DNA from: CBDDLD01 sp965250025
GTDB lineage: Bacteria; Bacteroidota; Bacteroidia; Flavobacteriales; Flavobacteriaceae
Direction of reading: 5' to 3'
Length of the DNA stretch: 64,000 nucleotides
Assembly: GCA_965250025.1 (NCBI GenBank)
Contig: OZ252283.1
Span: 2,604,001-2,668,000, forward strand
This document shows positions 16,421 to 25,541 of the stretch, piece by piece. Within the stretch, counting starts at the first letter, position 1. Each line of letters starts with the position of its first letter. Position numbers and translations under genes: made by a program. The notes beneath the pieces were generated by a model that saw nothing but the letters and a program-made list of their open reading frames with translations, did not search any database and had not been told where the DNA came from.

Positions 16421-17128
16421 TTGAAAAACGCAATCATAGCCAGCACATCCACCACGCATAATAGTGGTTATTTAGAATATATACTACCTCATCTCGAAGC
16501 TCTTTTCGATGGTGTTTCTCGTGTTATTTTTATTCCTTATGCTAGGCCATCCGGTATTACGCATGACGAGTATACCAAAACAGTATCAAATGCTTTTCAG
16601 AAGATTGGCAAATCCATTAAAGGTATTCATGAGTATGAAGACGCTAAAAAAGCAGTAACAGATGCTGAAGGTATTTTTGTTGGTGGTGGCAATACCTTTG
16701 TTTTGGTTAACGAACTGTATAAAAACCAATTATTAGAGCCCTTAAGAAAGGCCATATTTTCCGGAACACCATATCTGGGGACTAGCGCAGGCAGTAATAT
16801 CTGCGGGCTAACCATTGGCACATCTAATGATATGCCGATTGTGTATCCGCCGAGTTTTAAAACTATGGGTATCGTTCCTTTTAATATCAATCCACATTAT
16901 CTGGATCCAAACCCAGATAGCACACATATGGGAGAAACGAGAGAAACCAGAATCAAAGAATTTCATAAGTTCAATAATCAGCCTGTTATCGGGCTCAGAG
17001 AGGGCAGTTGGTTGAGAGTTAAAGGCAATGATATCACTTTAGAAGGACCACACGAAGCAAGGGTATTTGAACAGCATAAAACGCCTTATGAAATTAGCTC
17101 AAATACTACCGTTAGTCATCTAAAGTAA
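16421..17128 (+). CDS. pepE: Dipeptidase E (peptidase S51), TTG start
   Basis: Cytosolic serine peptidase that cleaves dipeptides with N-terminal aspartate. 235 residues, the usual size. The nucleophile is S122 in the elbow GTSAGSN; H159 in NPHYLDP fits the catalytic histidine, with an acidic residue near D137. IFVGGGNTFVLVNEL is the family glycine-rich loop. There is no ATG: TTG at 16421 gives the canonical start MKNAIIAST. A near-consensus -7 box (TAAATTTA) lies about 20 bases upstream. It is convergent with a GNAT gene 4 bases away. Confidence 0.93.
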   Translation: MKNAIIASTSTTHNSGYLEYILPHLEALFDGVSRVIFIPYARPSGITHDEYTKTVSNAFQKIGKSIKGIHEYEDAKKAVTDAEGIFVGGGNTFVLVNELYKNQLLEPLRKAIFSGTPYLGTSAGSNICGLTIGTSNDMPIVYPPSFKTMGIVPFNINPHYLDPNPDSTHMGETRETRIKEFHKFNNQPVIGLREGSWLRVKGNDITLEGPHEARVFEQHKTPYEISSNTTVSHLK

Positions 17129-17132
17129 GAGC

Positions 17133-17558
17133 TTACAGCTGTTTTAAAAAGTGGTATCCTAAAATCTCAAAGTCTTCATTATAGTAGAATTTATGTGACG
17201 GATAATTTTGCACATAAGTATTGAGTTCCATACTCTTATAGCCATTGTCTTTGACATAAGAAGTGATCCAGTTTAGAAATTTTTTTCCTATGCCTCTACT
17301 CCTGTAATCTGTTTTAATAAAAACATGATCCAATTCCACAGATTTGCCAATATAGTGCCTTGTACAATACCACAACCCACAAACCCCAATCAACGTAGTG
17401 TCTTCATAAACAACAGCACATTCATAATTCTGATCTATCATTTCTGAAAAGCGAGATTCTAATACCTCATGCGATATTTGCGCTTCATTTAACTCATAAA
17501 TCAAGGGGATCACAGTATGAATATCTTTCTTATTTAAAATAGAGAATGTAATGTCCAT
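17133..17558 (-). CDS. GNAT-family N-acetyltransferase
   Basis: A 141-residue single GNAT domain. The acetyl-CoA binding motif is DYRSRGIGKKFLNW (R/QxxGxG/A form RSRGIG) at about residues 86-99, preceded by LDHVFIKTDYRS, the usual beta-4 strand. The C-terminal NTYVQNYPSHKFYYNEDFEILGYHF is the typical end of the fold. The substrate could be a small amine or a protein; the sequence does not say. Single gene, convergent with pepE. Confidence 0.87.
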   Translation of the reverse strand: MDITFSILNKKDIHTVIPLIYELNEAQISHEVLESRFSEMIDQNYECAVVYEDTTLIGVCGLWYCTRHYIGKSVELDHVFIKTDYRSRGIGKKFLNWITSYVKDNGYKSMELNTYVQNYPSHKFYYNEDFEILGYHFLKQL

Positions 17559-17688
17559 AGTTGTCTTTTAATCAAAAGTAAATTTTTACGTTTTATTTTA
17601 CAGCATAAATTCTAATAAAAAAAGCCCTTTATTTTTAGTCTGTAAAGTACTTAAATCTTTGTACATTTAGATTATATAACATTTTATT

Positions 17689-18459
17689 ATGAGAAGTAAC
17701 AGGTTCAAAATTAGATTATTAATTGGCATTGCAATTGTTGCTTTTGCTTATTTGAGAAAATGTAGTCAACAAGAGGTTAACCCTTACACTGGTCGCACAC
17801 AATCCATCTCTTTATCGCCCGAGCAGGAAATTGCTATTGGTTTACAAAGCGCACCACAAATGGCTCAACAGCATGGCGGCTTACATCCCGATAACAGGTA
17901 TCAGGCAATGGTTGATGATGTTGGCAATAAATTAGTGAACAATAGTATTGCTAAAGATACGCCTTACAAGTATGAATTTCACTTACTGAGTGATTCCCGA
18001 ACCATCAATGCCTTTGCATTACCCGGAGGTCAGGTATTTATTACTTATGCCCTTTTTGAGAAATTACAAAATGAAGATCAATTAGCTGGTGTATTAGGTC
18101 ATGAAATAGGTCATGTTCTGGGCAAGCATTCTAACGAACGTATTACTAATGCTAATTTTTGGAAACTTCTTACTATGGGGGCTTCAGTAGGCGCTGATTT
18201 GGGTAGTATTGCCCAGCAATACGGACAGGGTAAACTTTTGAGTAATGGTAGAGATGATGAACTGGAAAGTGATGAATTGGGTGTGAAATTCATGATAAAT
18301 GCGGGCTACAATCCTGAAGAAATGATCGGAGTCATGGAAATCCTAAAAGCAGCTGCAGGTCCTAACAGAGTCCCAGAATTCCAAAGTACACATCCGGATC
18401 CTGAAAATAGAATTCAAAAAATAAAAGAGGCTATAAGGAAATATAAAAAAGCGTCTTAA
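17689..18459 (+). CDS. M48-family metalloprotease, membrane-anchored or lipoprotein-like
   Basis: A 256-residue zinc protease of the M48 family (LoiP/YggG/BepA-type, without TPR repeats). The zinc site is HEIGH at 138-142 and the downstream ligand lies in DDELESDELG (about E191). NAFALPGGQVFI is the conserved strand before the metal site. The N-terminus has a hydrophobic segment (residues 9-20) followed by a cysteine at 25 that is not a clean lipobox, so it is either a signal anchor or a poor lipoprotein signal. Probable role: periplasmic quality control of envelope proteins. The stop codon lies inside the terminator stem. Confidence 0.9.
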   Translation: MRSNRFKIRLLIGIAIVAFAYLRKCSQQEVNPYTGRTQSISLSPEQEIAIGLQSAPQMAQQHGGLHPDNRYQAMVDDVGNKLVNNSIAKDTPYKYEFHLLSDSRTINAFALPGGQVFITYALFEKLQNEDQLAGVLGHEIGHVLGKHSNERITNANFWKLLTMGASVGADLGSIAQQYGQGKLLSNGRDDELESDELGVKFMINAGYNPEEMIGVMEILKAAAGPNRVPEFQSTHPDPENRIQKIKEAIRKYKKAS

Positions 18460-18474
18460 AAAGACGCTTTTTTT
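18445..18474. terminator. Bidirectional terminator overlapping the M48 stop codon
   Basis: Stem AAAAAAGCGTCTT / AAGACGCTTTTTT with a 3-nt loop. The TAA stop of the M48 gene (18457-18459) forms part of the stem-loop. The A-run on the left can serve the leftward ankyrin gene. Confidence 0.88.
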
Positions 18475-18504
18475 CTAACTAACTAACTCAAATAATTGTC
18501 TTAT

Positions 18505-18909
18505 TTAGACATTCTTTTTTACTACTCTTCTCTTAAGGCTTTTTAATAATTGTGCTGCATCCTTAGCATTGGATATTTCAGCATGTCTAAGCGGTGTCAT
18601 ACCTTTGTCACAAGTAGTGTAAATTTCAGACCCTGCTTTGATCAATAATTTCATGATCTCAACACGGTTGTACTTAGCTGCATAATGAATAGGTAGCATT
18701 CCATTAGATCTTTTGTTCACATCTTCTCCTAATTCAATAAGCTTTTTTACAGCTTCGGTGTCTCCTTTGGTTACTGCTTTACAAAGAGGAGACAATGTAT
18801 TTTTTGCTATTACTTCTACATTATCAGAAGTTAAAAGGTCATTGGTTGCATTTAAGTTACTTAATGAAAAGCCTAATGCGATTACTAAAATTACTACTGT
18901 TTTTTTCAT
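18505..18909 (-). CDS. Exported ankyrin-repeat protein
   Basis: A 134-residue protein with a signal peptide (residues 1-21, ending NLNA) and about three ankyrin repeats between residues 38 and 128: LCKAVTKGDTEAVKKLIELG, then NGMLPIHYAAKYNRVEIMKL, then KGMTPLRHAEISNAKDAAQL. The C-terminus is basic (LKSLKRRVVKKNV). Ankyrin repeats mediate protein binding; the partner is unknown and is probably periplasmic. Single gene, divergent from gpmI. Small exported ankyrin proteins of this kind are common in flavobacteria, sometimes beside catalase or stress genes, but no such neighbour is seen here. Confidence 0.85.
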   Translation of the reverse strand: MKKTVVILVIALGFSLSNLNATNDLLTSDNVEVIAKNTLSPLCKAVTKGDTEAVKKLIELGEDVNKRSNGMLPIHYAAKYNRVEIMKLLIKAGSEIYTTCDKGMTPLRHAEISNAKDAAQLLKSLKRRVVKKNV

Positions 18910-19121
18910 GATGAAAGATTTATTAATTGATTTTTGTTTTTTGATTACACTAAAGAGACGACATAAATTTCAAAGTGTTACACTATAAGATTATAAATAA
19001 CATTAATTTAACGCTTTGTAAACATATTTGTTAACGGATTATTAAAATCTGTTTTCAGCTTAATATCAAAGAGATAAAACATTAAATAATGCTTAATAAG
19101 TGTAATTTTTTTGTTATCAAA

Positions 19122-19152
19122 TTTGTTATAGGCATTTGGAAGGTTATATTTG
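19122..19152 (+). promoter_or_regulatory. Full Bacteroidota sigma-A promoter of gpmI
   Basis: A -33 TTTG (19122-19125), 19-base spacer and -7 TATATTTG (19145-19152), a perfect match to the known Bacteroidota consensus. The gpmI start codon follows 19 bases later. The best promoter in the window. Confidence 0.75.
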
Positions 19153-19171
19153 ATTTCTCAATCAAACGTCC

Positions 19172-20689
19172 ATGAACAAGAAAGTTATATTAATGATTTT
19201 AGATGGCTGGGGGAAATCCTCAGACCCAAAAGTTTCTGCAATAGATCATGCCAAAACACCTTATATCGACGCATTATATGACAAATATCCTAATGCCAGC
19301 TTAAGAACCGATGGTCTGCATGTTGGTTTACCGGAGGGTCAGATGGGTAATAGTGAAGTGGGACACATGAATCTGGGTGCCGGCAGAATAGTCTATCAGG
19401 ACTTAGTTAAAATCAATTTGGCTGTAGAAAACAATACATTAAAGGACGAGATCGTTTTAAAAGCGGCTTTTGACCATGCCAAAACAAATAATAAAACGGT
19501 TCATTTTTTAGGACTGGTAAGTGATGGAGGGGTGCACTCTCATATCAATCATTTATTTGGTTTATTAGATGCTGCAAATGATTTTGGTTTAGACGATATC
19601 TATGTCCATGCTTTTACCGATGGTAGAGATGTAGACCCTAAGTCTGGTTATGGTTATATTTCTGACCTTGAGGATAAGCTCAAAACCACATCAGGAAAAT
19701 TGGCAACCATTACCGGACGTTATTACGCAATGGATAGGGATCAAAGATGGGAACGTGTTAAACTGGCTTATGATGCTTTGGTGAATGGTGTTGGAAATCC
19801 CACAAAAAATGTTTTAAAATCTATTGAAGAGAGTTATGAGAACAATGTCACTGATGAGTTTATTAAACCTATTGTAGTTGTTAATGAAGATCAGCAACCT
19901 TTAACTACTATTAAAGAAGGGGACGTTGTTATCTTTTTTAATTTTAGAACAGATCGGGGGCGACAATTAACTCAGGTGTTATCTCAAAATGATTTCCATG
20001 AGCATAATATGCATAAACTTAATCTGCATTATGTTACCATGACCAACTATGATGATAGTTTTACAGGTATCAATGTCATCTATAATAAAGATAACCTGAC
20101 TGATACTCTAGGCGAAGTTTTAGAAAAACACCATAAAACGCAGATACGAATTGCAGAAACAGAGAAATATCCTCACGTTACCTTTTTCTTCTCCGGTGGG
20201 AGAGAAACGGTGTTCAATGGTGAAAAACGTATTCTGAGAGATTCACCGAAAGTAGCCACTTACGATCTGAAACCGGAAATGAGTGCCTATGAACTCAAAG
20301 ACGCTCTAATTCCTGAACTTGAAAAAGAAGAAGTGGATTTTGTATGCCTCAATTTTGCCAATGGAGATATGGTAGGACATACCGGCGTGATGGAAGCTGC
20401 TATAAAAGCGTGTGAGGCTGTTGATGACTGTGTTAAAGATGTACTGAATACTGCTCTTGAACATAATTACACCACATTACTTATTGCTGATCATGGCAAT
20501 TGCGAAACCATGATCAACCCGGATGGTACTCCTAATACAGCGCATACCACTAACCCCGTACCTGTAATCCTAATTGATAAAGAACTCAACCATATCAAAG
20601 ATGGTATTTTAGGAGATATGGCACCTACCATACTCAAATTAATGGGTATCGAACAACCTGCAGCCATGACTCAAAACCCCTTAATCTAA
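19172..20689 (+). CDS. gpmI: 2,3-bisphosphoglycerate-independent phosphoglycerate mutase
   Basis: Glycolytic enzyme interconverting 3- and 2-phosphoglycerate; alkaline-phosphatase fold with two Mn ions. 505 residues, standard length. The first metal aspartate is D11 (LMILDGWG) and the phosphoserine nucleophile is S61 in MGNSEVGHMNLGAGR. FTDGRDVDPKSG and the C-terminal metal site ADHGNCETM ... AHTTNPVPV are all present. It has its own strong promoter. A small HAD gene follows after 34 bases and may be co-transcribed. Confidence 0.98.
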   Translation: MNKKVILMILDGWGKSSDPKVSAIDHAKTPYIDALYDKYPNASLRTDGLHVGLPEGQMGNSEVGHMNLGAGRIVYQDLVKINLAVENNTLKDEIVLKAAFDHAKTNNKTVHFLGLVSDGGVHSHINHLFGLLDAANDFGLDDIYVHAFTDGRDVDPKSGYGYISDLEDKLKTTSGKLATITGRYYAMDRDQRWERVKLAYDALVNGVGNPTKNVLKSIEESYENNVTDEFIKPIVVVNEDQQPLTTIKEGDVVIFFNFRTDRGRQLTQVLSQNDFHEHNMHKLNLHYVTMTNYDDSFTGINVIYNKDNLTDTLGEVLEKHHKTQIRIAETEKYPHVTFFFSGGRETVFNGEKRILRDSPKVATYDLKPEMSAYELKDALIPELEKEEVDFVCLNFANGDMVGHTGVMEAAIKACEAVDDCVKDVLNTALEHNYTTLLIADHGNCETMINPDGTPNTAHTTNPVPVILIDKELNHIKDGILGDMAPTILKLMGIEQPAAMTQNPLI

Positions 20690-20723
20690 ATATTGTACAT
20701 TTGTTTAAATCTTAACCTAGCCA

Positions 20724-21134
20724 ATGAATTTTCAAGACAAGCTCATTATTGCCATTGATTTTGATGGTACCATCGTAGAAGATGCTTACCCTAAAATTGG
20801 GAAAACCCGCATTTTTGCATTTGAAACCTTAAAACGCCTTCAGGAAGATGGTCATAGGCTCATACTTTGGACTTATCGAAGCGGCATAAGGCTTGAAGAA
20901 GCAGTAGCGTATTGTAAAAAAAACGGCATTGAATTCTATGCTGTTAACAAAAGCTTTCCTGAAGAAAAATTTGATTACAGCAAAAGTCGAAAAATAAATG
21001 CCGATCTATTTATTGATGATCGCAATATTGGGGGTATCCTTGGATGGGGAGAAATCTATCAAATGATCACTAAAGAAACTCCAGATAAAAAAGCCTTCCA
21101 GCGTAAAAAAGGACTCTTTGGGTTGTTTAAATAA
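20724..21134 (+). CDS. Small HAD-superfamily hydrolase (BT0820-like)
   Basis: A 136-residue HAD phosphatase without a cap domain. Motif I is AIDFDGTI (nucleophile and acid/base Asp), motif II is LWTYRSG, and motif IV is LFIDDRNIGG. The length and motif spacing fit the small BT0820-type group known from Bacteroides. The substrate is unknown. It follows gpmI closely, but there is no evidence for a shared pathway. It is convergent with the CoA-transferase gene, with 6 bases between the two stop codons. Confidence 0.85.
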   Translation: MNFQDKLIIAIDFDGTIVEDAYPKIGKTRIFAFETLKRLQEDGHRLILWTYRSGIRLEEAVAYCKKNGIEFYAVNKSFPEEKFDYSKSRKINADLFIDDRNIGGILGWGEIYQMITKETPDKKAFQRKKGLFGLFK

Positions 21135-21140
21135 TTTCTA

Positions 21141-22406
21141 TTACAGCAAATCAAAATACGCCCTTTCTATAGACTCCTGATGATCTGGGTGTGCTATATT
21201 TACCAAAGCCTTCACACGTTCCTTGATGGTTTTCCCGTATAAGTTTGCAATACCATATTCTGTAACCACATAATGCACATGAGCTCTTGTGGTTACTACT
21301 CCCGCGCCTGGTTTAAGAACAGGAACAATTCTGCTAATTCCTTTTTTTGTAATCGACGGTAGTGCAATAATCGCTTTACCTCCTTCGCTTAACGAAGCAC
21401 CTCTGATATAATCCATTTGACCACCTACACCAGAATACATTTTAGAACCAATGGAATCTGCACATACCTGGCCAGTAACATCAACTTCAATTGCTGAATT
21501 TATAGCTACCATCCTTGGGTTTAGTTTAATTACAGACACATCATTAACATAATCCGACGATCGCATTTCTACAAAAGGATTATCATCTACATAATCATAT
21601 AATCGCTTAGACCCCATTAAAAAGGTTGCCAGTGCTCTACCGGGATTCACTCCTTTATAATTACCATTTATAACATCTTTTAGTATGAGATCGATAACCC
21701 CATCAGAAAACATTTCTGTATGTAACCCCAAGTCTTTATGATTGCCCAGTCTGGACAACACCGCATTTGGTATACTACCAATACCCATTTGCAAAGTGCT
21801 TCTGTCTTCGATCAAACTGGCTACAAAATCGCCAATCTTAACCTCGGTTTCAGAAGGCTCGGTAACCGGAAAAACTGGTAGTGGTTCATCGCATTCTACA
21901 AAAGCATCTATCTCTGTGACATGAATAATACCATCCCCAAAAGTACGTGGCATTTGTTTGTTTACCTGAGCAATGACATAGTCGGCATTATCAATTGCCG
22001 CCAAGGTAGCTTCAACAGAAACGCCCAGTGAGCAATAGCCATGAATATCAGGAACAGACACATGAATTAAAGCGACTTTAATATCAACGATATTACGCTT
22101 AAACAATAACGGCAATTCGCTTAAAAATACTGGAGTATAAGAGCCATTACCTGCCTTAAGGGTATGACGAACATTCTTTCCTATAAAAAAGGAATTGACA
22201 TGGAAACTATCTTTCAATTTAGGATCAGCATAAGGTGCTATGCCCTCCGTATGTAATTGACAGATTTCTACATTTCTTAGTTCTTCATGTCGGTCGGCTA
22301 ATGCTTTTATTAATACTTGTGGCGCGGCAGCGGCAGCTTGTACGTATACTTTATCATTCGATTTAACGACTTTTAATGCTTCTTCAGCGGTAACGGTTTT
22401 ATACAT
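21141..22406 (-). CDS. Acetyl-CoA hydrolase/transferase family protein (4-hydroxybutyrate CoA-transferase-like)
   Basis: A 421-residue member of the acetyl-CoA hydrolase/4-hydroxybutyrate CoA-transferase family. Conserved segments: ICQLHTEG near the N-terminus, TFGDGIIHVTEID, LQMGIGSIPNAVL (glycine-rich CoA region), GVGGQMDYIRGA and VVTEYGIANLYGKTIKER. It moves CoA between acyl groups or hydrolyses acyl-CoA; acetate, butyrate or 4-hydroxybutyrate are all possible partners. It stands alone, divergent from map, with no neighbouring gene that would point to a specific acid. Confidence 0.87.
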   Translation of the reverse strand: MYKTVTAEEALKVVKSNDKVYVQAAAAAPQVLIKALADRHEELRNVEICQLHTEGIAPYADPKLKDSFHVNSFFIGKNVRHTLKAGNGSYTPVFLSELPLLFKRNIVDIKVALIHVSVPDIHGYCSLGVSVEATLAAIDNADYVIAQVNKQMPRTFGDGIIHVTEIDAFVECDEPLPVFPVTEPSETEVKIGDFVASLIEDRSTLQMGIGSIPNAVLSRLGNHKDLGLHTEMFSDGVIDLILKDVINGNYKGVNPGRALATFLMGSKRLYDYVDDNPFVEMRSSDYVNDVSVIKLNPRMVAINSAIEVDVTGQVCADSIGSKMYSGVGGQMDYIRGASLSEGGKAIIALPSITKKGISRIVPVLKPGAGVVTTRAHVHYVVTEYGIANLYGKTIKERVKALVNIAHPDHQESIERAYFDLL

Positions 22407-22504
22407 CTGTAGTAAAATTTGATATTGTAAAATTACATCAGATAAAGGTCATAAAAACTGCCTTATGTCATATTTTATTAAAAAAACGAATCATTAGAAT
22501 TGCA

Positions 22505-22512
22505 TATCTTTG
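22505..22512 (+). promoter_or_regulatory. Putative -7 promoter element of map
   Basis: TATCTTTG, an exact TAnnTTTG match, 18 bases before the ATG at 22531. It overlaps an upstream in-frame TTG (22510), which therefore is not the start. Confidence 0.55.
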
Positions 22513-22530
22513 TCAACAATTAGACGACAG

Positions 22531-23349
22531 ATGATTATTGCAAAAACAAGAGAAGAGATAGAATTAATGCGTGAAAGCGCACTAATAGTTTCTAAAACCC
22601 TGGGAATGCTTGCCAAAGAAGTTAAACCAGGTGTTACCACTTTACAGTTAGACAAATTAGCAGAAGCGTTTATAAGAGATCATGGTGCAATCCCTGGTTT
22701 TTTAGGCTTATATGATTTTCCAAATACTTTGTGTATGAGTCCTAACGAACAAGTGGTACATGGCTTTCCTACTGACGAACCTCTAAAGGAAGGTGACATT
22801 ATTTCTATAGATTGTGGTGCCATAAAAAATGAATTTTATGGTGATCATGCCTATACATTCCCAGTTGGTGAAATCAATGAAGCAACCCAAAAATTACTTG
22901 AAGTTACTAAAGCCTCTTTATATATTGGTATTAGAGAGTTCAAAATTAATAACAGAGTTGGTGATGTCGGTTATGCCATTCAAAATTATTGCGAATCTCA
23001 TGGTTATGGTGTCGTCAGAGAATTAGTTGGTCATGGATTGGGCAGAAAAATGCATGAAGACCCTGAAATGCCAAATTACGGAAGAAGAGGCAGAGGCAAA
23101 AAGTTTATTGAAGGCATGGTTGTTGCTATTGAGCCCATGATAAATATGGGAACGCATAGAATAAAACAGCATAGAGACGGATGGACTATTACCACACTCG
23201 ATAAACAACCTAGTGCTCATTTTGAGCATAATGTAGCTATAGTTGATGGTAAACCCGAGCTCCTTTCTACATTTGGATACATCTATGAAGCTTTAGGTAT
23301 TGAAAGTGATGAAGAAGTAGAATTCCGGCAACAAGAATTGGTATTATAA
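22531..23349 (+). CDS. map: Type I methionine aminopeptidase
   Basis: Removes the initiator methionine from new proteins. 272 residues from ATG 22531, which gives the usual start IIAKTREEIELMRES. All five metal ligands are visible: D94 and D105 (IDCGAIKNEFYGDHAYTF), H168 (LVGHGLG), E201 (VAIEPM) and E232 (HFEHNVAI). There is no N-terminal zinc finger, as expected for a bacterial type Ia enzyme. A methyltransferase gene follows on the same strand 49 bases later and may share the transcript. The length is slightly above the usual 250-265 because of a C-terminal extension after residue 240. Confidence 0.97.
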   Translation: MIIAKTREEIELMRESALIVSKTLGMLAKEVKPGVTTLQLDKLAEAFIRDHGAIPGFLGLYDFPNTLCMSPNEQVVHGFPTDEPLKEGDIISIDCGAIKNEFYGDHAYTFPVGEINEATQKLLEVTKASLYIGIREFKINNRVGDVGYAIQNYCESHGYGVVRELVGHGLGRKMHEDPEMPNYGRRGRGKKFIEGMVVAIEPMINMGTHRIKQHRDGWTITTLDKQPSAHFEHNVAIVDGKPELLSTFGYIYEALGIESDEEVEFRQQELVL

Positions 23350-23398
23350 AATCACTGTGCTTTTTTGCATGGAAGTAAACCATTATAAATAATAATTC

Positions 23399-24172
23399 TT
23401 GAAGAAAGCTTTCAAACTCATACTCAATAGTGTCCCCAGACCATTGTTAATTCGGTTAAGTTATGTTATCCGCCCTTTATTGGCATTTCTGTTAAAAGGG
23501 AGTAAATATACAGACCCTATTGATGGTAAGAGTTTTAGATCATTTTTGCCTTATGGCTATGGTCAACAACGGAATAACGTATTATCGCCTTCTACCTTAT
23601 CTCTGGAACGTCATCGTTTATTATGGTTGTATCTGAAAAATGAAACCGACTTTTTTTCTAAAAGCTATAAAGTTTTGCATTTTGCTCCTGAACAAGCATT
23701 CTACAAACGTTTTAGAACGATGAAAAACTTAGCATATACGACAACTGATTTAAATTCACCCTTAGCTGATATTAAAGCGGATATATGCAACCTTCCTTTT
23801 GAAGATAATCGTTTTGATATCATTCTCTGCAATCATGTTTTAGAACATATTCCAAATGACACCAAAGCCATGCAAGAGCTATATCGTGTTATGAAGCCAG
23901 GTGGATGGGGAATTTTTCAAATTCCGCAAGATTTAAATAGAGCTGTTACTTTTGAAGACAATACGATTACAGATAAAAAAGAACGTGCTGAAATTTTTGG
24001 ACAATACGATCATGTTCGGGTATATGGCAGGGATTATTTTGATAAGCTACGTAGTATAGGCTTTAGAGTCGAAGATGTAGACTATACCGTTTCATTTTCT
24101 GAGGATGATATCGTAAAGTTTGCCTTAGCAAAAGGCGAATTAATTCCTGTAGTTTACAAACCGTCTAATTAG
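23399..24172 (+). CDS. Class I SAM-dependent methyltransferase, TTG start
   Basis: A 257-residue methyltransferase of the Methyltransf_11 type. The N-terminus is basic and hydrophobic (about residues 10-33, including PLLIRLSYVIRPLLAFLLKG), suggesting membrane association. The SAM-binding part begins VLHFAPEQAFYKRF (a variant motif I), with DICNLPFEDNRFDIILCNHV and LYRVMKPGGWGIFQIPQ. The start is TTG 23399; there is no ATG before the conserved region. The substrate is unknown. Convergent with apbE, overlapping by 8 bases. Confidence 0.85.
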   Translation: MKKAFKLILNSVPRPLLIRLSYVIRPLLAFLLKGSKYTDPIDGKSFRSFLPYGYGQQRNNVLSPSTLSLERHRLLWLYLKNETDFFSKSYKVLHFAPEQAFYKRFRTMKNLAYTTTDLNSPLADIKADICNLPFEDNRFDIILCNHVLEHIPNDTKAMQELYRVMKPGGWGIFQIPQDLNRAVTFEDNTITDKKERAEIFGQYDHVRVYGRDYFDKLRSIGFRVEDVDYTVSFSEDDIVKFALAKGELIPVVYKPSN

Positions 24173-25154
24173 GAAAACCATTCAAATTGAGCGTATCTAA
24201 TGCTTTTTCTTCGTTCTCAAAGATAAAGTAAGCTTTAATCTCCGGATGGTCTTTTAAAAATTTCGTAACCTTATGCATACCCATAGCTTGAAAAGCCGTA
24301 GCATAAGCATCTGCTGTCATACAATTTGGTGCTATTACAGAGACACTAAGAACATTAGTTTTTGAAGGGTAGCCCGTTTTGGTATCAATAATATGAGAAT
24401 AGCGTTTACCATTTTCATCAATACTATACTTTCTGTAAGTTCCTGATGTAGCCATTGCATTATCTGAGAGTTTTACAGTTCTTAATACAGATTGTGTGCC
24501 ATCAAAATTAGGCCGTTCAACACCAACTACCCAGGGTTTATTACGTTCTATATTATAGCCTTTGGTTCTAATCTCGCCGCCTATTTCAACGATATAGTTA
24601 TTGATGTTTTTAGACTCTAAGTAATCGGCCAATACATCCACACCATAACCTTTGGCTATGGCATTAAAATCTAGAAACGTATTTTGATTTTCTTTAACCA
24701 CAAAGCCATTATCTATGACAACTTTGTTTAGCCCTACAGAGCGCATTAAAGAATCCACTTTAATATTATCTAATCCTATAACTTTACCTTTAGGTCCAAA
24801 ATTCCAGGCATTGACTACAGCCCCTATTGTTGGATCAAAGCTCTTATCTGTAGATTTATAAATCTTCTTTGAAGTGTTGAATACTTTCTTGAAATGATCA
24901 TCTACTTCTACCGGTTCATTTCTATTAATCTTAGAAATATCCGAATCGTTACGATATGTAGATAAAGACTGATTAATCACATTAAACAAACTATCAAAAT
25001 CCTTTTGAAGATTTCCCTCAGTTTCCGAATAATACTTTACGCCATATGATGTTCCAAAAACCGGACCAGATATTTTAATGTTTTTCTTCGTATGTTCATT
25101 ACATGAAAAACAAAGTATAACAACTACTAATGATAAAAATGCAGGCTTACTCAT
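24165..25154 (-). CDS. apbE: FAD:protein FMN transferase, lipoprotein
   Basis: Flavin transferase that attaches FMN covalently to a threonine in target proteins such as NqrB and NqrC, using FAD. 329 residues with a lipoprotein signal (LSLVVVILCFSC, Cys at about 18). ApbE family marks: FGTSYGVKYYSE, FDPTIGAVVNAWNFGP, DFNAIAKGYGVD, GGEIRTKG, and the metal-binding YSHIIDTKTGYP. It is the last gene of a three-gene operon (DUF4846, 125-residue protein, apbE), about 2 kb from the nqr operon on the same strand. The context strongly suggests that it matures the Na+-NQR complex. Confidence 0.95.
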   Translation of the reverse strand: MSKPAFLSLVVVILCFSCNEHTKKNIKISGPVFGTSYGVKYYSETEGNLQKDFDSLFNVINQSLSTYRNDSDISKINRNEPVEVDDHFKKVFNTSKKIYKSTDKSFDPTIGAVVNAWNFGPKGKVIGLDNIKVDSLMRSVGLNKVVIDNGFVVKENQNTFLDFNAIAKGYGVDVLADYLESKNINNYIVEIGGEIRTKGYNIERNKPWVVGVERPNFDGTQSVLRTVKLSDNAMATSGTYRKYSIDENGKRYSHIIDTKTGYPSKTNVLSVSVIAPNCMTADAYATAFQAMGMHKVTKFLKDHPEIKAYFIFENEEKALDTLNLNGFPN

Positions 25155-25163
25155 TGTTAAATA

Positions 25164-25541
25164 CTAATTTAAATTAGAATCAATAATCTGAATGCCATTA
25201 TACTCAATTAAATAGTCTTCATTTAAATATACCGGCAGGTTCTCTCCTTTTGGATTTCCTAAACCCACACCAGCATAAAGCACCTTAGCATTTTTACTTC
25301 TGGCATGTGCTTTGAAAGTTTCCATCCAAACCACATCATAATTGTTCGGGTTATCAGGGAGCATAACGGCTCTTACTATCACAAAAAAATATTGGCTATT
25401 CTTATCTATACAAACAAATTGAGGGTGTTTTTTTAGTTTGCTGTTTATGGCAACAAATTCAAAACCACGCTGTTCCAAATCTTTTCCAACATGGTTCATG
25501 GCCAAATTGTGTAATTCTTGATCATTCAGGGCTTTACTCAT
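25164..25541 (-). CDS. Conserved-looking hypothetical protein between DUF4846 and apbE genes
   Basis: A 125-residue soluble protein with no signal peptide. It begins with a helical region (LNDQELHNLAMNHVGKDLEQ) and continues with alternating strands (FEFVAINSKLKKHPQFVCIDKN, YFFVIVRAVMLPDNPNNYDV). The alpha-beta pattern is reminiscent of nuclease- or PDDEXK-like small folds, but I see no intact catalytic motif. It overlaps the DUF4846 gene by 4 bases (ATGA) and is followed by apbE 9 bases later, so the three form a tight operon next to nqr. Function unknown. Confidence 0.8.
   Translation of the reverse strand: MSKALNDQELHNLAMNHVGKDLEQRGFEFVAINSKLKKHPQFVCIDKNSQYFFVIVRAVMLPDNPNNYDVVWMETFKAHARSKNAKVLYAGVGLGNPKGENLPVYLNEDYLIEYNGIQIIDSNLN

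Noticed and set aside
18910..19121. Possible riboswitch or ncRNA in the AT-rich gap before gpmI
   Set aside because: No stable stem, terminator or known aptamer pattern seen; only the gpmI promoter is supportable.
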